Shown here: one piece after another, positions 44,343 through 57,691 of the stretch
Numbering within the stretch: position 1 is the first letter of the stretch
How the letters are laid out: each line of letters opens with the position of its first letter
Assembly: GCA_037501455.1 (NCBI GenBank)
Contig: CM074862.1
Span: forward strand, 65,565,501 to 65,629,500
Source of the DNA: Lantana camara
Taxonomy: Eukaryota > Streptophyta > Magnoliopsida > Lamiales > Verbenaceae
Length of the DNA stretch: 64,000 nt
Reading direction: 5' to 3'
Made by a program: the position numbers and the translations under genes
The notes under the pieces: model-generated
The model's input: the letters and a program-made list of their open reading frames with translations, nothing else
Database searches by the model: none
Told to the model about the DNA's origin: nothing

Positions 44343-44867
44343 TTTATACTTACATATATTTAATTAGAGAAAATCTCATTGTTAACAAGTGGAGTCACAA
44401 GCTGCAGCCGCTAAAACTACACAACAAATCACAAGTCACGACAAAGCCACGATTCTAACTTTGAAAAACTCCATTAATTTCCGAGACTGTGGAACCCTCT
44501 TAGCCATATGCTGCATAATAGATGACGAACACTACTTATTTTAATTTAAAAATAAAACAAAGGGAAAAAGCTAAAACATTGAATTCGAAAAGGAGTTATT
44601 GGGAAAAAATAGTCTGTATTAAATTAAGGTTGTCCCAGCCATAACAATCATGACTTCCGCAACGGAACACCCTACCCATTGAAAAGACAATTAATAATTA
44701 ACAATCTCTTTATTTAATTGAAAAAATTAAGGGTCAAAAGATTATTATTTAATTTCGAAATCTAACATATATTTAGAAGTTAGAACTCTCGCATACATAT
44801 TTAAAGTCTTTTATCCACTAAATCCAACATACTTTAGCATATTCTCAAAAGCTCATCGAACCCGATC
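44343..44867. other. Unassigned AT-rich DNA between virus and element E
   Basis: No gene or repeat recognised in this stretch between the viral insertion and the left target-site duplicate of element E. Confidence 0.5.
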
Positions 44868-44872
44868 GTTAC

Positions 44873-45217
44873 TGTAATTAAAAGTGGGTCCGACCACATT
44901 CTAAAGGATCAGTTTAGGTAACTGATGTGGGCCTGTGACAAGCCCATAGAATAGAGTTTATGTAACCCTATTCCTATCCTATATATACGTAGTTTATATG
45001 TGAGATAAAATACACGACATACACAGCATACTCAGATAATAGATCTCTCCTATGTAGTCCATCATCCGGAGACTAGGGATTTGGGGCGTGGAAACACGGT
45101 GACTCTAGTAGCCACCTTCAAGCTTCAAGATTACAGTCGAGGTTGCAGTGGGCGTAAAGCGACAATCGAATCCGAATTCGCTTCCGCAAAAGGTTAGTCC
45201 GATTATATGTTCCTACA
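44873..45217 (+). repeat. 5' LTR of copia element E
   Basis: From TGTAATTAAAAG to TATGTTCCTACA. It has a TATATATA box near 44981. Confidence 0.93.
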
Positions 45218-45218
45218 G

Positions 45219-45231
45219 TGGTATCAGAGCC
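45219..45231 (+). other. Primer-binding site of element E
   Basis: TGGTATCAGAGCC one base after the LTR; matches the initiator tRNA-Met primer. Confidence 0.9.
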
Positions 45232-45794
45232 TAAATTGCTCGTTTTATGTCTCTGTTACCAAAACTGTAATTCAACGAAATTATGTGTTAATTTGCTTAT
45301 GAGATAATATTCAGATTATGTGTTAATCTACCTAAAATCAATATATATTTTTTTTTTATCTCATGCCCAATTGGTAAATTGATTTTTATATGAAATCTCA
45401 TGAGATTATGATATTATTGTTCTACTGATTTACGGAGAATATTGTCATCTTAATTATTTGTTAATTGCTATGCGAGCAGATCATGAGATTTGAGATTATA
45501 TGCATCTACTTAGATTAATTTTGTTTTAATTATGTTGTTCGATAATTATTTGTTAATTATCTATGTTTCCACTGAGCATGCGTTAATATGGGATTATGTC
45601 TGCAAATCTGATTATTATTTGTTAATTATGCTTTCGTGGTTCTGCAAATTTATGGAGCATGCTTTTATATTAATTAAAAGTTAATTAATACTATGCTAAT
45701 TATATGTTAATTATTCAGCATGTTTAGTATCAATTATTAGTTAATTGTTCTTTAACTCCGATTAAAAATCGAAGATCCTAGTTTAGCATTTTTC

Positions 45795-46300
45795 CCTTAC
45801 CGCCGCCGTCGCCGCTTCTGTAGCGGTGGAGTCCTACCACCGCCGCCTATGTGGCTGCAGTCTCCGGCAACACCGCCTCAGTGGCGGTGGATCTCGGCCA
45901 ACAACCACCTCGCGGCAACGACACCACCCCACTACTTAGATAATATAAGAAAGGAGGGAGGAAGGAGATGACGAAACTCTAAATCTCCGCCGCTGCCTCT
46001 GGGGCGGTGAATCCGACCTCCATCGCGGCCACCGGCGAAGTTCTGTACCGAACAGAGAAGCTACGACAGATGACCGACATGGTGGAACTGGCGGCGTCGC
46101 TACGGGAGGACAGCTATGTGAGCAAAGGCAGAGGCAAGATGCGGCGGAGCTTTGCTCGTTGGCGACGGACTAAGACGGGACGCGATGGAGGGGTCGAACT
46201 TGGGTTCGGATCTGAAGCCTTCTCTGGCGTAACCTTCTGGAGAAAGCCGAAAATGGCGTGATGTTGCTGAAGTGGGCGGCGGGAGTGGGGAACTTTGCAC
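45795..46300 (+). other. GC-rich, exon-like segment in E's leader
   Basis: About 500 bp rich in GCCGCC/GGCGGTGG triplet repeats inside an AT-rich leader. It looks like host coding or UTR sequence picked up by the element. An 84-aa frame (46007-46261, +) and overlapping minus-strand frames exist, but none resembles a known protein, so I do not call a gene. Confidence 0.4.
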
Positions 46301-46763
46301 TTTAGGTTTAGATTCATCCGTTGAATGAGTGGGCTTATTTGGATATTATATTATTAAGTATAATATTAAATGGGTTTTTAGTGTAATGGGGCATAGGTTT
46401 TTTAAATTTGTTTTAATCTGACCTAAAGCTTTCTTGTTGGGCTCATTATATTATTTAGTATAATATATGGTGGGCCTTTGGAAAATGGAGTCCTTCTTGG
46501 TATAATGGGTTTATGTTAATTGAGTATTAACATTTAATGGCCTGACTCATGAGTTTCCTAATTGAACGAAGTTTTAGGCCCATTTTAATTAATATAAATG
46601 TGTTTTATATGTAAGTCCACATGAATTAATATTATATAAATGTGTTTTGTATATAAGAAAGCCCATATGAATATGTATAAAAGTGTTATATATATATTTA
46701 AGCCCATTTGGATTATCATATACATATGTTTTATGTAACGGTATGTCCAATCAAACTAATTGA

Positions 46764-46994
46764 TATAAATACGTTTTATATAATTATATAATCTGTTTAT
46801 ATAATAATTTTAGTAAATTAGTTTTACTAAATTAAATTAGTTTTGTTTAAGCCCAACCGAATTGTTATATAAAATACGTTTTATATAACACTAAGTCCTA
46901 ATGAATTAATTTATATAAATATGTTTTATATAATATTATATAATCTGTTTATATAATATTTTTAGTAAATTAGTTTTACTAAATTAAATTAGTT
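46764..46994 (+). repeat. Direct repeat of about 83 bp in E's leader
   Basis: 46764-46846 and 46913-46994 are near-copies (TATAAATACGTTTTATATAA through AAATTAAATTAGTT). Weaker GTTTTATAT units occur from 46600 onward, giving a wider repeat field up to gag. Confidence 0.65.
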
Positions 46995-47287
46995 CACTAA
47001 TGTAAATTTGTTTTACATTATTTTCGAAAATCATTTGTTGATTATAATTTTTCTTTGTGAAAATTTAACAAGAATTATGTTAATTTGTTCAACAATAAAT
47101 TTTATGAATTCGTTTCATTTGGACATATGATAATTAAATTATTTGAAAATCTGAAATCATATTATGTGTGATGATTATGAGTTTAGCGAAATTTTCGAAC
47201 ATGTAATGTGAATGAAGGAAATTCTTGTTAATTTAATTATTTAGTTAAGTGCCTAATAAATAGTCCTTTTATTATATACTTAGAGAC

Positions 47288-50200
47288 ATGTCTTCGAAAC
47301 GCTTGGCACCTGAAACTTTAGACAAACTCGATGGGTCGAACTATGGCTTTTGACATAGAAAAATCCAGTACAACCTTCATGACCGCGAAGTAATGGACCC
47401 CTTAACTACTAGTAAGGTCGCGCCTACTAAGTCTATGAAAGGAAAACGTCCTTCTCAAACTAACGGACCAAAGGGTGGCGTGACCAAAGTAGGAAAACCT
47501 AAAGAAAAGAACATAGCGCGTGTGAAGTGCTATAATTGTGGGAAGAAGGGTCACTTTGCTCGGGATTGCCCCGAGCCAAAGAAGGAACCTACTTCCCATT
47601 CCCCTCTTGAACTATATGTTTGTGCACATGCATTAGTTGCTAATCATTTCCCAAATTGGATTGTAGATTCGGGAGCAAGCAAACATATAGTACAAGATCG
47701 AGCTGGTTTTCGAGAGTTTCATCGTTATCCGGTAGGAACTCAAACAGTCGTTTTAGGAAATGGCAGCGAGGAAGACGTCCTCGGCATAAGAACATACCAG
47801 CTGAAGCTTCGTGGAGGAAATACGTTGTTCCTTCATGATGCTCTCTATGCACCAGGGGTGCAATGTTCTTTAATTTCAGTAGTTTTTTTGTTGAGACTTG
47901 GTTTTTCCTTTAACTTCAATTCTAGTGGTTTAGAGATTTTGTATCATGACAATGTGTTTGGCCATGGTTCATTACATAATGGTTTCTTTGTTCTTGACTT
48001 GGATGATATTTATAATAATAATTCCTCGCTTGCCTTAGTTGCTAATTTTGATTGCGATTCTGAATCTGTGAAATGATATTCTAGACTAGGCCACATTGGC
48101 CAAGATAGAATGAGTCGACTAGCTAAAGAAGGTCTTTTAGACCGACTCACTAGGGTTAAGTTACCTAAATGTGAGTCATGCTTAGCTGGTAAGGCAACCC
48201 GAAAACCTTTTGGTAAGGCTTCAAGGGTATCAAGTCCCTTAGAGTTAATCCATTCTGACATATGCGGACCCATGAACATCAAGGGACGTCATGGTGCTAT
48301 TTATTTCCTTACTCTAATAGATGATTATTCACGATATGGGTATGTGTACCTACTATCTCACCGCTATGAAGCACTAGATGTGTTCAAACGTTTTGTGGCG
48401 GAAGTAGAAACTCAATTGGAACGAAAAGTTAAGACTCTTCGAACCGATTGAGGTCGTGAATATCTATCTGATATGTTCAAGGAGTATTACGAAGGAAAGG
48501 GTATACGTGGACAACTTACCATTCCTAGAACTCCACAACAAAATGGTGTTGCGGAACGAAGGAATCGTACTTTACTTGACATGGTTAGATCAATGATGGC
48601 GCAAGCTAGTCTCCCGATCAGTTATTGGGCAGATGCACTGCTGACGGCAGTATACATACTTAACCGTGTACCAAGTAAAAGTGTGCCCGCCACTCCATAT
48701 GAGTTATGGAATGGTAGAAAACCTTCATTGGACCACTTACACCCATGGGGTTCGGCTGGCTATGTGCACAATCCAAACCACAAACATGGAAAACTTGGTC
48801 CAAGAGCCACCAAGATGGTGTTCATAAGGTATCCCGAACATTCAAAAGGGTATGTAATGTTTGGTAAACACCCAGATGGTGGCATGACGGAAATGGATTC
48901 CCGCAATGTTGAATTTCTTGAGAATGAGTTTCCAAGTATCGGTGAAATTAAACAAGACCTTGAGTTGCATGAGTTGCAACCTAATGATGATTTACCTCTT
49001 GGTGTAGGGAGGGATATGAGAACTCACCAATTCACCAAGGATAATATAATTCCATTAAATGAAGGAGACAGTGGGATTAGTCCTATAATCCCAGATAGTG
49101 GAAACTTGTCTGCTACCGAACATCAATCCGAACATGAGGTAAGTCGAAATGTTCAACTCCCCACACCACCAAGGGATAGTGGGAGTGATTCGATACCCGA
49201 ACAGACAAGTAATCAAGGTCTTAGATTACGAAGAAGTGAACGTGGAAGAATTCATCGACGATACTTTCAGTTCGAAGAGGAAATATTCCTATGCACTCCT
49301 TTAGAAATTGAGGAACCTTCTTCCTTTAAGGAGGCTATAAATTCACCGAATAATTCTGAATGGATGGATGCTATGAGGGACGAGATGGAATCAATGGCAA
49401 AGAATAAGGTTTGGGATTTAGTTGACCTTCCACCTAAGCGTAAATCAATTGGAAACAAATGGGTTTTCAAGATAAAACGCAAGGCGGATGGATCAATTGA
49501 TAAATTCAAGGCCCGACTAGTGGCGAAGGGTTTTACCCATATTGAGGGTATAGACTATGAAGAGACTTTTTCTCCTGTGGTGAGACTCGTCTCTATTCGC
49601 CTACTCCTAGCCCTGGTTGCCCATTTGGATTTAGAGTTATTCCAAATGGACGTAAAGACTGCTTTTCTCAATGCTAACCTTAAGGAAAAGATTTATATGG
49701 ATCAACCTATTGGTTTTGTATCAAAAGGTCAAGAAGATAAAGTTTGTCATTTGAAGAGATCCATATATGGTCTAAAGCAGTCTTCCAGATCATGGTACTT
49801 CAGATTCCATGAAGCCATTTCTGAGTTTGGCTTGAATATGGTAGATGAAGACCATTGTGTATATGTCAAGAAAACTACATAAGGGATTATGTTTCTTTCT
49901 CTGTATGTTGATGACATTCTTTTGGCTGGGAACAACATGGAGATGATCAATGCTACTAAGCAGTGGCTATCCTCTATCTTTGAGATGAAGGATATGGGTG
50001 AGGCAAGGTATGTCCTTGGTGTTGAAATAATGAGAAATCGTTCTAAGAAACTTCTTGGTTTGTCTCAAGAAACTTACATTAAGAAAATCTTGGAACGCTT
50101 TCGAATGCATTATTCCAAACCCGTTGATACTCCAGTTGAGAAGGGTCTGACCTTAAGCCTTGATCAATGCCCTAAAACAGATAAAGAAAAAGAGCAAATG

Positions 50201-50878
50201 AGCAACGTTCCTTATGCTAGTGCCGTAGGGAGCTTGATGTATGCCATGTTATGTACAAGGCCTGACATTTGTTTTGAGGTTGGTTTGGTGAGCTGTTATC
50301 AAAGTAACCCAGGACCTGCTCATTGGCAAGCAGTCAAGAGAATCATGTGATACATTCGCGGTACCAGTGACTTAGTCCTTTGCTATCAAGGTGGGGACTT
50401 GAGACTTAAGGGGTATTCGGATGCTGATTGAGGAGGTGATGTAGATGAATCTAAGCCCACCTCCGGATACGTTTTCATCCTTAGTGGAGGAGTTGTATCG
50501 TGGTGCAGTAAGAAGCAAGACTGCATAGCCTTATCAACCATGGAAGCAGAGTATGTTGCATGTTGTCTTGCCACGCAGAAGGCGATATGGCTGAAAGAGT
50601 TTCTAAAGGACCTCAACCTCACCTCGGGGGTTGATGAACCTACAGAAATAAGATGTGACAATACGGCTGCCATCCAATTTGGAAAGGATCCAAAATTCTA
50701 TCGAAAAACCAAGCATATTAAGAGGCGTTATCATTTTGTACGAGACGCCATACAGAAGAATGAAGTTGTCTTTAAGTATATATCCACTAATAAAATGATT
50801 GCTGATCCATTTTCTAAACCTATTCCTATGGATGCTTTTAAAGCTTATATGTTAAGCCTAGGTTTGCGAAGGATTTAG
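47288..50878 (+). pseudogene. Copia gag-pol of element E, gag deleted, stops
   Basis: The ATG at 47288 opens about 21 codons of Gag, then TGA at 47351-47353. Most of Gag is missing before the zinc knuckle CYNCGKKGHFARDC. Protease DSG (WIVDSGASKH), integrase, RT (YVDD near 49906) and RNase H follow. Stops lie at 48074 (TGA), 48449 (TGA), 49880 (TAA), 50348 (TGA) and 50429 (TGA), with little or no frame change between pieces. The TGA codons are each one C-to-T or G-to-A step from Trp or Arg codons. The last piece ends in [18 protein letters not shown], the usual copia C-terminus. Confidence 0.9.
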
Positions 50879-51895
50879 TGTATTGGATCAATTTTATTAT
50901 GTACTGGATTTTTTATTTGTGTTGAGCATTATTGAAATGAAATTATTATTTCATGACCAATGCTTTTGAGTACACAATTGTTTTATTAGGCACATAAAAT
51001 TGTCACAAGGCTTTTGATTCACTCTGTCACACGAGTAATCGCCCTGATGCATGAGTCGCGATTAGGATGAGACTGAACCATGTTAACACTAGGTGTGTGT
51101 AACATTGGATTATTATCTTACTTAAGTTGTAAAGGATAATAATGACAAACTTAGTAGTCGCCTTAGTAAGTCTAAGATGAGACTCCAAATGAGTCGAATA
51201 TGAAATTTTGATTTTTCATATTAAAGCCTTAAAGCCGAATTCAGAATGGTAGATGAACACTGAGTGTGTTTGATCGAGAGGTTCAAGTTAGATTTTTTGA
51301 GTAAAAATCTAGACTAAGAATTCGCATGGCATAGATACGTGACATGCTTACCTTAGTGGGAGTTATGCCATGACACACATATCATACTGTGTGTGCTCTT
51401 TGACGACCGTTACAAAGGGTGACAATCGATTCCCTTCCTTTGTCACTGTGTGACCCTGCGGACTTGTGTGTCCATTTGACCGATGCTCTTCGACCTAGAA
51501 CTATGACTTGAAGTCGAAGTTTGATGATGCTACTTTATTGTGTTTTTCCAAGGGCTAAGATTTATACAGTCCAGCGGTGCACAATAGGAAAGCAGTCGAG
51601 CTAAGATGTATTGTCGTGGTGTCTAGGGAACAATCATTTTGTCTTCACCGTATTAGCCCGGGCGACTATATGCGTTATAGTCATATAATATCGATATGGC
51701 ATAAAGGGACATTGTATGCTGTTGGTGACGACTCAAATGATTTGGGGTATCGTAGATGTGAAAATGTTATATTAGTTGGATGATGACTTAATATAACATT
51801 TATTGTTACTTTTTGGTCGCACACCCCATTTCTTGTATGAAACGTAGGAGAGATATTCTTATAAAATTATTTTGTATAATTAAGTGGCTTATGTG

Positions 51896-51908
51896 GCCGA
51901 GTGGGAGC
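51896..51908 (+). other. Polypurine tract of element E
   Basis: Purine-rich CCGAGTGGGAGC directly before the 3' LTR. Confidence 0.8.
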
Positions 51909-52253
51909 TGTAATTAAAAGTGGGTCCGACCACATTCTAAAGGATCAGTTTAGGTAACTGATGTGGGCCTGTGACAAGCCCATAGAATAGAGTTTATGTA
52001 ACCCTATTCCTATCCTATATATACGTAGTTTATCTGTGAGATAAAATACACGACATACACAGCATACTCAGATAATAGATCTCTCCTACGTAGTCCATCA
52101 TCCGGAGACTAGGGATTTGGGGCGTGGAAACACGGTGACTCTAGTAGCCACCTTCAAGCTTCAAGATTACAGTCGAGGTTGCAGTGGGCGTAAAGCGACA
52201 ATCGAATCCGAATTCGCTTCCGCAAAAGGTTAGTCCGATTATATGTTCCTACA
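51909..52253 (+). repeat. 3' LTR of copia element E
   Basis: 345 bp, nearly identical to 44873-45217, followed by GTTAC. Confidence 0.93.
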
Positions 52254-52258
52254 GTTAC

Positions 52259-54107
52259 AATAGCATAAACTCCTAGAGTATACATATACTACCACATTGT
52301 GACCTACTGTAACATTTTTTAAAGTATTATTTTACTGTGTTGTCTTGTGTTTAAAATTATCTCAAATATTTTTTACATTGGAAATTTCAAAATTAACTTG
52401 TGTAGTTGTATCTGATGTGTCCGTACATCATATATATATATATTATTGATAAATTCCAAATGACGTAAACATTTATAGTGGCATCGGTAGGATGATATAA
52501 CCCAACCAGTTCAATAAAGATATCATAAGTTCATTAATGTAGACTATTAATTATATTTTGGAGATTTCCCAAAGTGATGGGACCAATGTTCTTATCATAA
52601 TATTGTACACAAAAAAAGCCTTCTTGCCTAATGACTTTGCCAGATTATAATTATGTCCAATCTTATTCATAGTTCACTGAATCTTGAGTTTGTGTAAGAT
52701 AATGGGGATGTTTTTCTTTTTAAGGCAAAGGTCCCATTTTTGTGAAGGATAACGACTATCTTTATTCCAATTCCTTATCACCAATCAACACTACTTTTTT
52801 CTTTGAAAAATATAGACTATAATGTGATCAATTGCCTAAAAAGATTTATCCAAAAATGAAAACATGTCCTGAACATGTGGAGGGGCAAAAGGGAAAGAGG
52901 GTTGAGTTGTTTTAGAGGAAAAGCTAAAACAACATTGGATTAGAACGGGCCCAATAAAGCATATGGTTAGGGATTGATTTCACTCAATCTTCTCTCGTCG
53001 CATTCGAGTACATCACATTTTTTGAAGTGTTCACCTCACGGTTTAGTTATCCATTTTCGCTATAAAATGAATAGTGAATTTTGTGTTATATAACCCAAAA
53101 ATTAGCGTTTACCTCATTAATTTGCATATTTATTAAATAAATTATTTTTTTATCTTATTTACTTCTCTATTTATAACTATGTCTTTTAACTGCTATTTTT
53201 CGGACATACCCTTATAACCAAACTCCAATTTAACTTTAGATTTTTGCATTTTTCAATAATTTATTTTAATTATTATTTTCTTAATTTATTGATTTATTTT
53301 TAAAAAATTTCCCGATGCATGAGGTTGGCGTAATTTATTGTGTACTCCAGCATATATTTTGATTGCTCCATAATTGAGGTTCCCTTCGCCTTCTTCTTGT
53401 TATAATTAATGAGTTCCTAACTGTTGGGGACATACCTAATGGCCCCTTATTAGCCCAAACCTTGAGGTCTGTCCGGAATAAAGGGACAGTATCTATTCGC
53501 ATAATGAGAGCAAATAGACGAATAGAGAAAAGTATGAAATGTTGATAAGTCTTCTAGAATATCCAATAATAAATAACTAAATTAAGGTAAGAATAAATCT
53601 AGGTTAAATCTATAGTCCTAATGAACGGGAAGAGTATAATGATAAGATCTTAAATATCTATAAATAAAGGATAACAAAAAGGATAATGCCAGATTACCAC
53701 AAGGAGAGAAAATGGGGAAAAAATGTTCGAATTGACGAATTCTCATCACTAACAAATGTAATTCATTTAAGCCTTCAGATGATATAAAATTTGTAGACTA
53801 ATTTTTTAATTTTTGAACTGTACATGTCTTTAAAATTTTCTTTGATCTTGTTTTTGTTCCACGAAAATCGCCACTTAATTTCCTCTTGAATTATGTTTGA
53901 AATGTCATTGGATGCAAGATTTTCTTGATGATTCAATTCCTATGAATGTTTGTGTTGAGAGGTTTTGTGTTTTTATATTCCAAATTTTTTTTTTTCAGCA
54001 ACCCTTCAAGCACGAAAATGAAGAACACCTTTGTTTAAACTGGATTTTGGATTTTTTACCATTAATTTTGTCTTCAAAAAAAAATTTGCGTTGTTGGTGT
54101 TACCTGT
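52259..54107. other. Unassigned DNA, possible LTR remnant near 53423
   Basis: No gene is recognised. TGTTGGGGACATACC at 53423 and the following 280 bp look like the start of a decayed LTR, but I could not find its other end or a partner. Confidence 0.4.
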
Positions 54108-55388
54108 TGTTGGAGATCCTAATATCTTTGGAAAGAATTTACCCTAATTAATCTTTCCTTGTACGTAGCTAGATGAGTGGTATGTAATTAGTAGATGTAA
54201 GCTATTTATCTAGATGTAATCTCTGTTCCTTTGTAACGAAATACACGATGAATTCATACAACTTTCACTCCCAAATGTCTCTTATTATCAACATGGTATT
54301 AGAGCGGGTTTCGATTCAATAAACGAATCGAATACTTTGCTCATCACCTACCAATGGCACCACCCTCAAAATCGAACCCGATATCGGAAGAGTTTCTTGT
54401 CCAAACGGCAGAACTCCTCCGCCACAGACAACCCGAACCAACCAATCCAACCACCATCAACATCAAACTGAATGACAACAACTATGCAATCTGGTCAAGA
54501 ACGGTTCAATTAGTACTACTTGGCCGAGGATGAACAGGATACATTACCGGAAAGACGGTATCCCCCGATCCAGATGACACTGGATACGAGGCTTGGGAAC
54601 AGACGAACGGATCTGTTCGAAGCCTTATACTCAACTCAATTGAACCCGAGATTGCTGCCCAATTCATCCTTTGCCCCAACGCGAAGGAATTATGGGACGA
54701 AATTGAAGCCACCTACCACGACGGGGGTGACAAACTGAAACTTTACGAACTGAAGCAACGAGCATATCAAACCCATCAAGCAGATATGTTGGTCGACCAG
54801 TATTACCGAACCGTCCAAGGGATTTGGAGGGAGATTGACTATAGACAACCACAGACAATGAAATGCACCGAAGACCGGAAGACTTACAATTTGGAAAAGC
54901 AAGAAGATCGAGTCTTCGCATTTCTGTGGGGCCTGGATGGAAAATTTCGATCCGATAAAAAGGGATTTACTCAGGGCTCAACAGGCAACCACCCTGGAGG
55001 AAGCATACAACGTCATGTGCCGGGAGGATCGGTGACTCACGGCGATGGCAGATCCGCACTCTGGTATGGGTATGGAGGCTAAGATGAGGTCAGAGACGGG
55101 CACATCATCCCGCGAAAGTAAAAATCTGGCCAAGAAATTCAGCCAAGGCCCAAAATGCTCTGTTTATGGGGGAACAAAACACACGAAAGAGGGTTGCTTC
55201 CAGGTAATAGGATACCCAGACTGGTGGCCAGAGTATCAGGCGAAGAAGAAGGCTACCGGTACTGCCGGCGGCGGCTCTCGTGGGCCACCGGCCGGCAAAG
55301 CAAATGCCATGACAAGGGAGGATGGTTGCGGCATCATTGGAGAACAGGGACGAGCGGCCTTGATCCGGGGGACACACGCCGACGGCGC
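54108..55388 (+). mobile_element. Copia element D: short LTR and gag, interrupted by C
   Basis: A 186-bp LTR (54108-54293) starts TGTTGGAGATCC and ends TTATCAACA. A degenerate PBS TGGTATTAGAGC (54294-54305) and a gag frame follow. Element C begins at 55389 inside this gag, so the rest of D would lie beyond the window. Confidence 0.8.
54354..55388 (+). pseudogene. Copia gag of element D, broken
   Basis: From the ATG at 54354 the product contains LNDNNYAIWSRTVQLVL and CPNAKELWDEIEATY, typical of the UBN2-type copia Gag. TGA at 54531-54533 and a frame change near 54947 break it. A zinc-knuckle remnant CSVYGGTKHTKEGC (about 55158) has Tyr where the second Cys belongs. The frame ends at element C. 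Confidence 0.8.
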
Positions 55389-57691
55389 TGTTAGGAATAG
55401 TGCCCTAGAAAGCCGATTCGAAGTAATCCGTTTTGGGACTTTCCTAGTATCACAGATAATCTTTGAATAATATGCGATTGATTAATATCATAGGCAAACA
55501 CTTATTTATATGCTCTTGTTTGGTATGCGTTTACTTTAGCTGTGCATGTATGAGAACTCCCCTAATCCTGATGACTTTAGGACTCTACCATTTAGGTGAA
55601 ATGGTTCATGAAACGAGCCCTATATCACATAAGTCATGATTAGTAAAATACTCCAAGCCGATGAGTCCTACAGACAGTGGGAGTGTCAACCTGACTCCTC
55701 TAAGGCTTGCTTGTGGGATCACGCCCTTAAGAAGGACCACCTTGTTTCATGGAGGTGCAAAGTGTATAGTTGATACGTGCGTGATACATGAGGGTGCTTA
55801 CTTTAATAAGTAAGTTCACTGAGGTGCCCCGTGTGAGAACATTCCTAAATGGGAAAGGAAGTTTCTATTTCAGGAAATGGAAACTTCCAGATTAGGAAAT
55901 ATCTCACGAGTCATTGATGTGATTAATTGATCCTTAGACTTGAGGTTCCATGTCACTTTATGAGTTAACTCTGTAGTCTTTGGTATAAGCTTTAAAGGGT
56001 GTCGCCTTAGACAACTGATTCAAGGCTTATGCTGGGGCTGCACAAGTGATTCATGAAAGTGAATGAGAATCAAGAAAGGACCTACACTTGCATTTGCAAG
56101 GTGATCTCTTATTGTGTAAGTCATTCATATGCCATATGGAGTCCTTGGCCAAGGCAGTAGATCAAGACATTAAGAAAAGGGTTTCTTGGATTGAGATCAA
56201 ATGGATATGAAATGCACTTAGCTTTAAGACCGGATTATTAGGGTTCTAATTATTCCCTTACCCTAGATCTTGGTTGAGAGATAGTAAGCAGGAGGATTGT
56301 ATCTCACATGAATCAATGACTTAAAGGTTCTGTCGAATCCGAACATTCCAATTCAGCTAGGGGTTAAACACCTGTTGCTAGACTATGGTCCTTTAATCTG
56401 TGGACTGATTAATTAATTAGTGAATTAATTAATTAGGGTCACTGCTAATTGAATTGAGAACCTAGAGGGTCACACACAACAACTTGGTTACATGAGTTGA
56501 GGATTGAAAATGATTAAACGAGTTAATCGGGCCAAGAGGGTTCCACACGTGTGAAATCACACGTGTGGCTCACGTGAGTGACACGTGTCACTGTGACACG
56601 TGTCACACACGTGTGGATATATATATATATATTATATATATATATGTATTAAATAATTAAATGTGTTAATTATTTAATAGACTTTGGTTTAATTTTGAAT
56701 TAAAAAGAAAGTCTTATTTTGGAGAAAATAATCTAGTTAATTAATTACGAATTAATTAATTAGATAAAAATAAGTTATTTATTTTTATAATAAATAAAGT
56801 ATAAAAATTATCCAAAAATAGTTTGGATATTTTTAGCTCTCTTAAAAGTTGACTTGAATTAGAATTCAAAGTCAAAGTTGGAAAATACTTGATGATCAAG
56901 TAATAGGAGAGAGAGGAACCAAATCCTTGCCCAACAAGGAATAGGATCGGCGCCCCTCTCCCTTTCCTATATATAGGGGAGCTCATGCTCCCCTTTAGAG
57001 CTAATTGGCAATTCTTTTGGTTCATGTGTTGAACACCTTCCTTTCTCCAAGATAAAATAAAACCCTAGGTTAAGCCTAAACACTAACTAGAGAACTAGCA
57101 TCCTTACTAGTTAGATTGTAGCCAAGTTGGTGGACTATCTCTAGAGAACTTCAAGTTAGAAGTTTTGAAGATTCGAGCTTTACCAAAAGTGGGGATCAAG
57201 CTAAACGATCAGAAGGGATGATGAAACGATTCTGAACCCGACATGAAACGAATGAAAAAATCGAACCAAAGAAGATGGCGAAAACCGTTCGTCCATATTC
57301 TGAAGGATGAATTTTTTCACGAGGGTTTTGTGACTGGCAGTTTTCTACTTTCGCGAAACTGGTTTTCGAAGGGAGTTTCAATCCTGCTTTTCTCGTTTCA
57401 TGTTTCTTTCTTTATGTTATATTATTAAGAACTTCCCTAACATGCATTGAATCTAGGTTGATTTGGATTGCTATCCCGACAATGGATTCTGAAGTAGAAA
57501 GAGACTTTCGAGGGACGGGTTGTCAAGCCGCGAGAAGAGCGTTCTTGGGTGGCTTGAAACGCTTCAAGAAAGAATAAAAGAAAAGTAAGTTTTCTATCTC
57601 TACGAATTTGGTTACACGATTGCGAGTCCAAGGTCCGTTTGTTGGGAAAATTTTTTAAATTCCGCTGCTTTCTGATTCGTGTTTTCCAACA
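55389..57691 (+). repeat. 5' LTR of copia element C
   Basis: 2303 bp. Six CACGTG begin at 56546, 56560, 56571, 56582, 56597 and 56608; TATATATA at 56968-56975; hairpin arms GGGGAGC / GCTCCCC at 56976-56993. Its end is followed by TGGTATCAGAGCC (57694-57706). Confidence 0.92.

Larger units (their letters stand above)
44873..52253 (+). mobile_element. Copia element E, recent but defective
   Basis: Framed by GTTAC at 44868-44872 and 52254-52258. The 345-bp LTRs differ at about two positions by eye (near 45000 and 45052 in the left copy). PBS, PPT and domain order are those of Ty1/copia. Most of gag is deleted and pol has several stops, so it cannot supply its own proteins. A 1-kb stretch between the pol stop (50878) and the PPT has no supported gene. 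The element is unrelated at LTR level to A, B and C. Confidence 0.93.

Noticed and set aside
46007..46261. 84-aa frame in E's leader
   Set aside because: GC-rich patch with competing frames on the opposite strand and no known domain; kept only as a possible captured segment.
53423..53700. Possible full LTR element starting TGTTGGGGACATACC
   Set aside because: No matching end, PBS or partner was found; noted only as a possible remnant.
53897..54151. 84-aa frame before element D
   Set aside because: It runs into D's LTR, is low-complexity and has no family resemblance.
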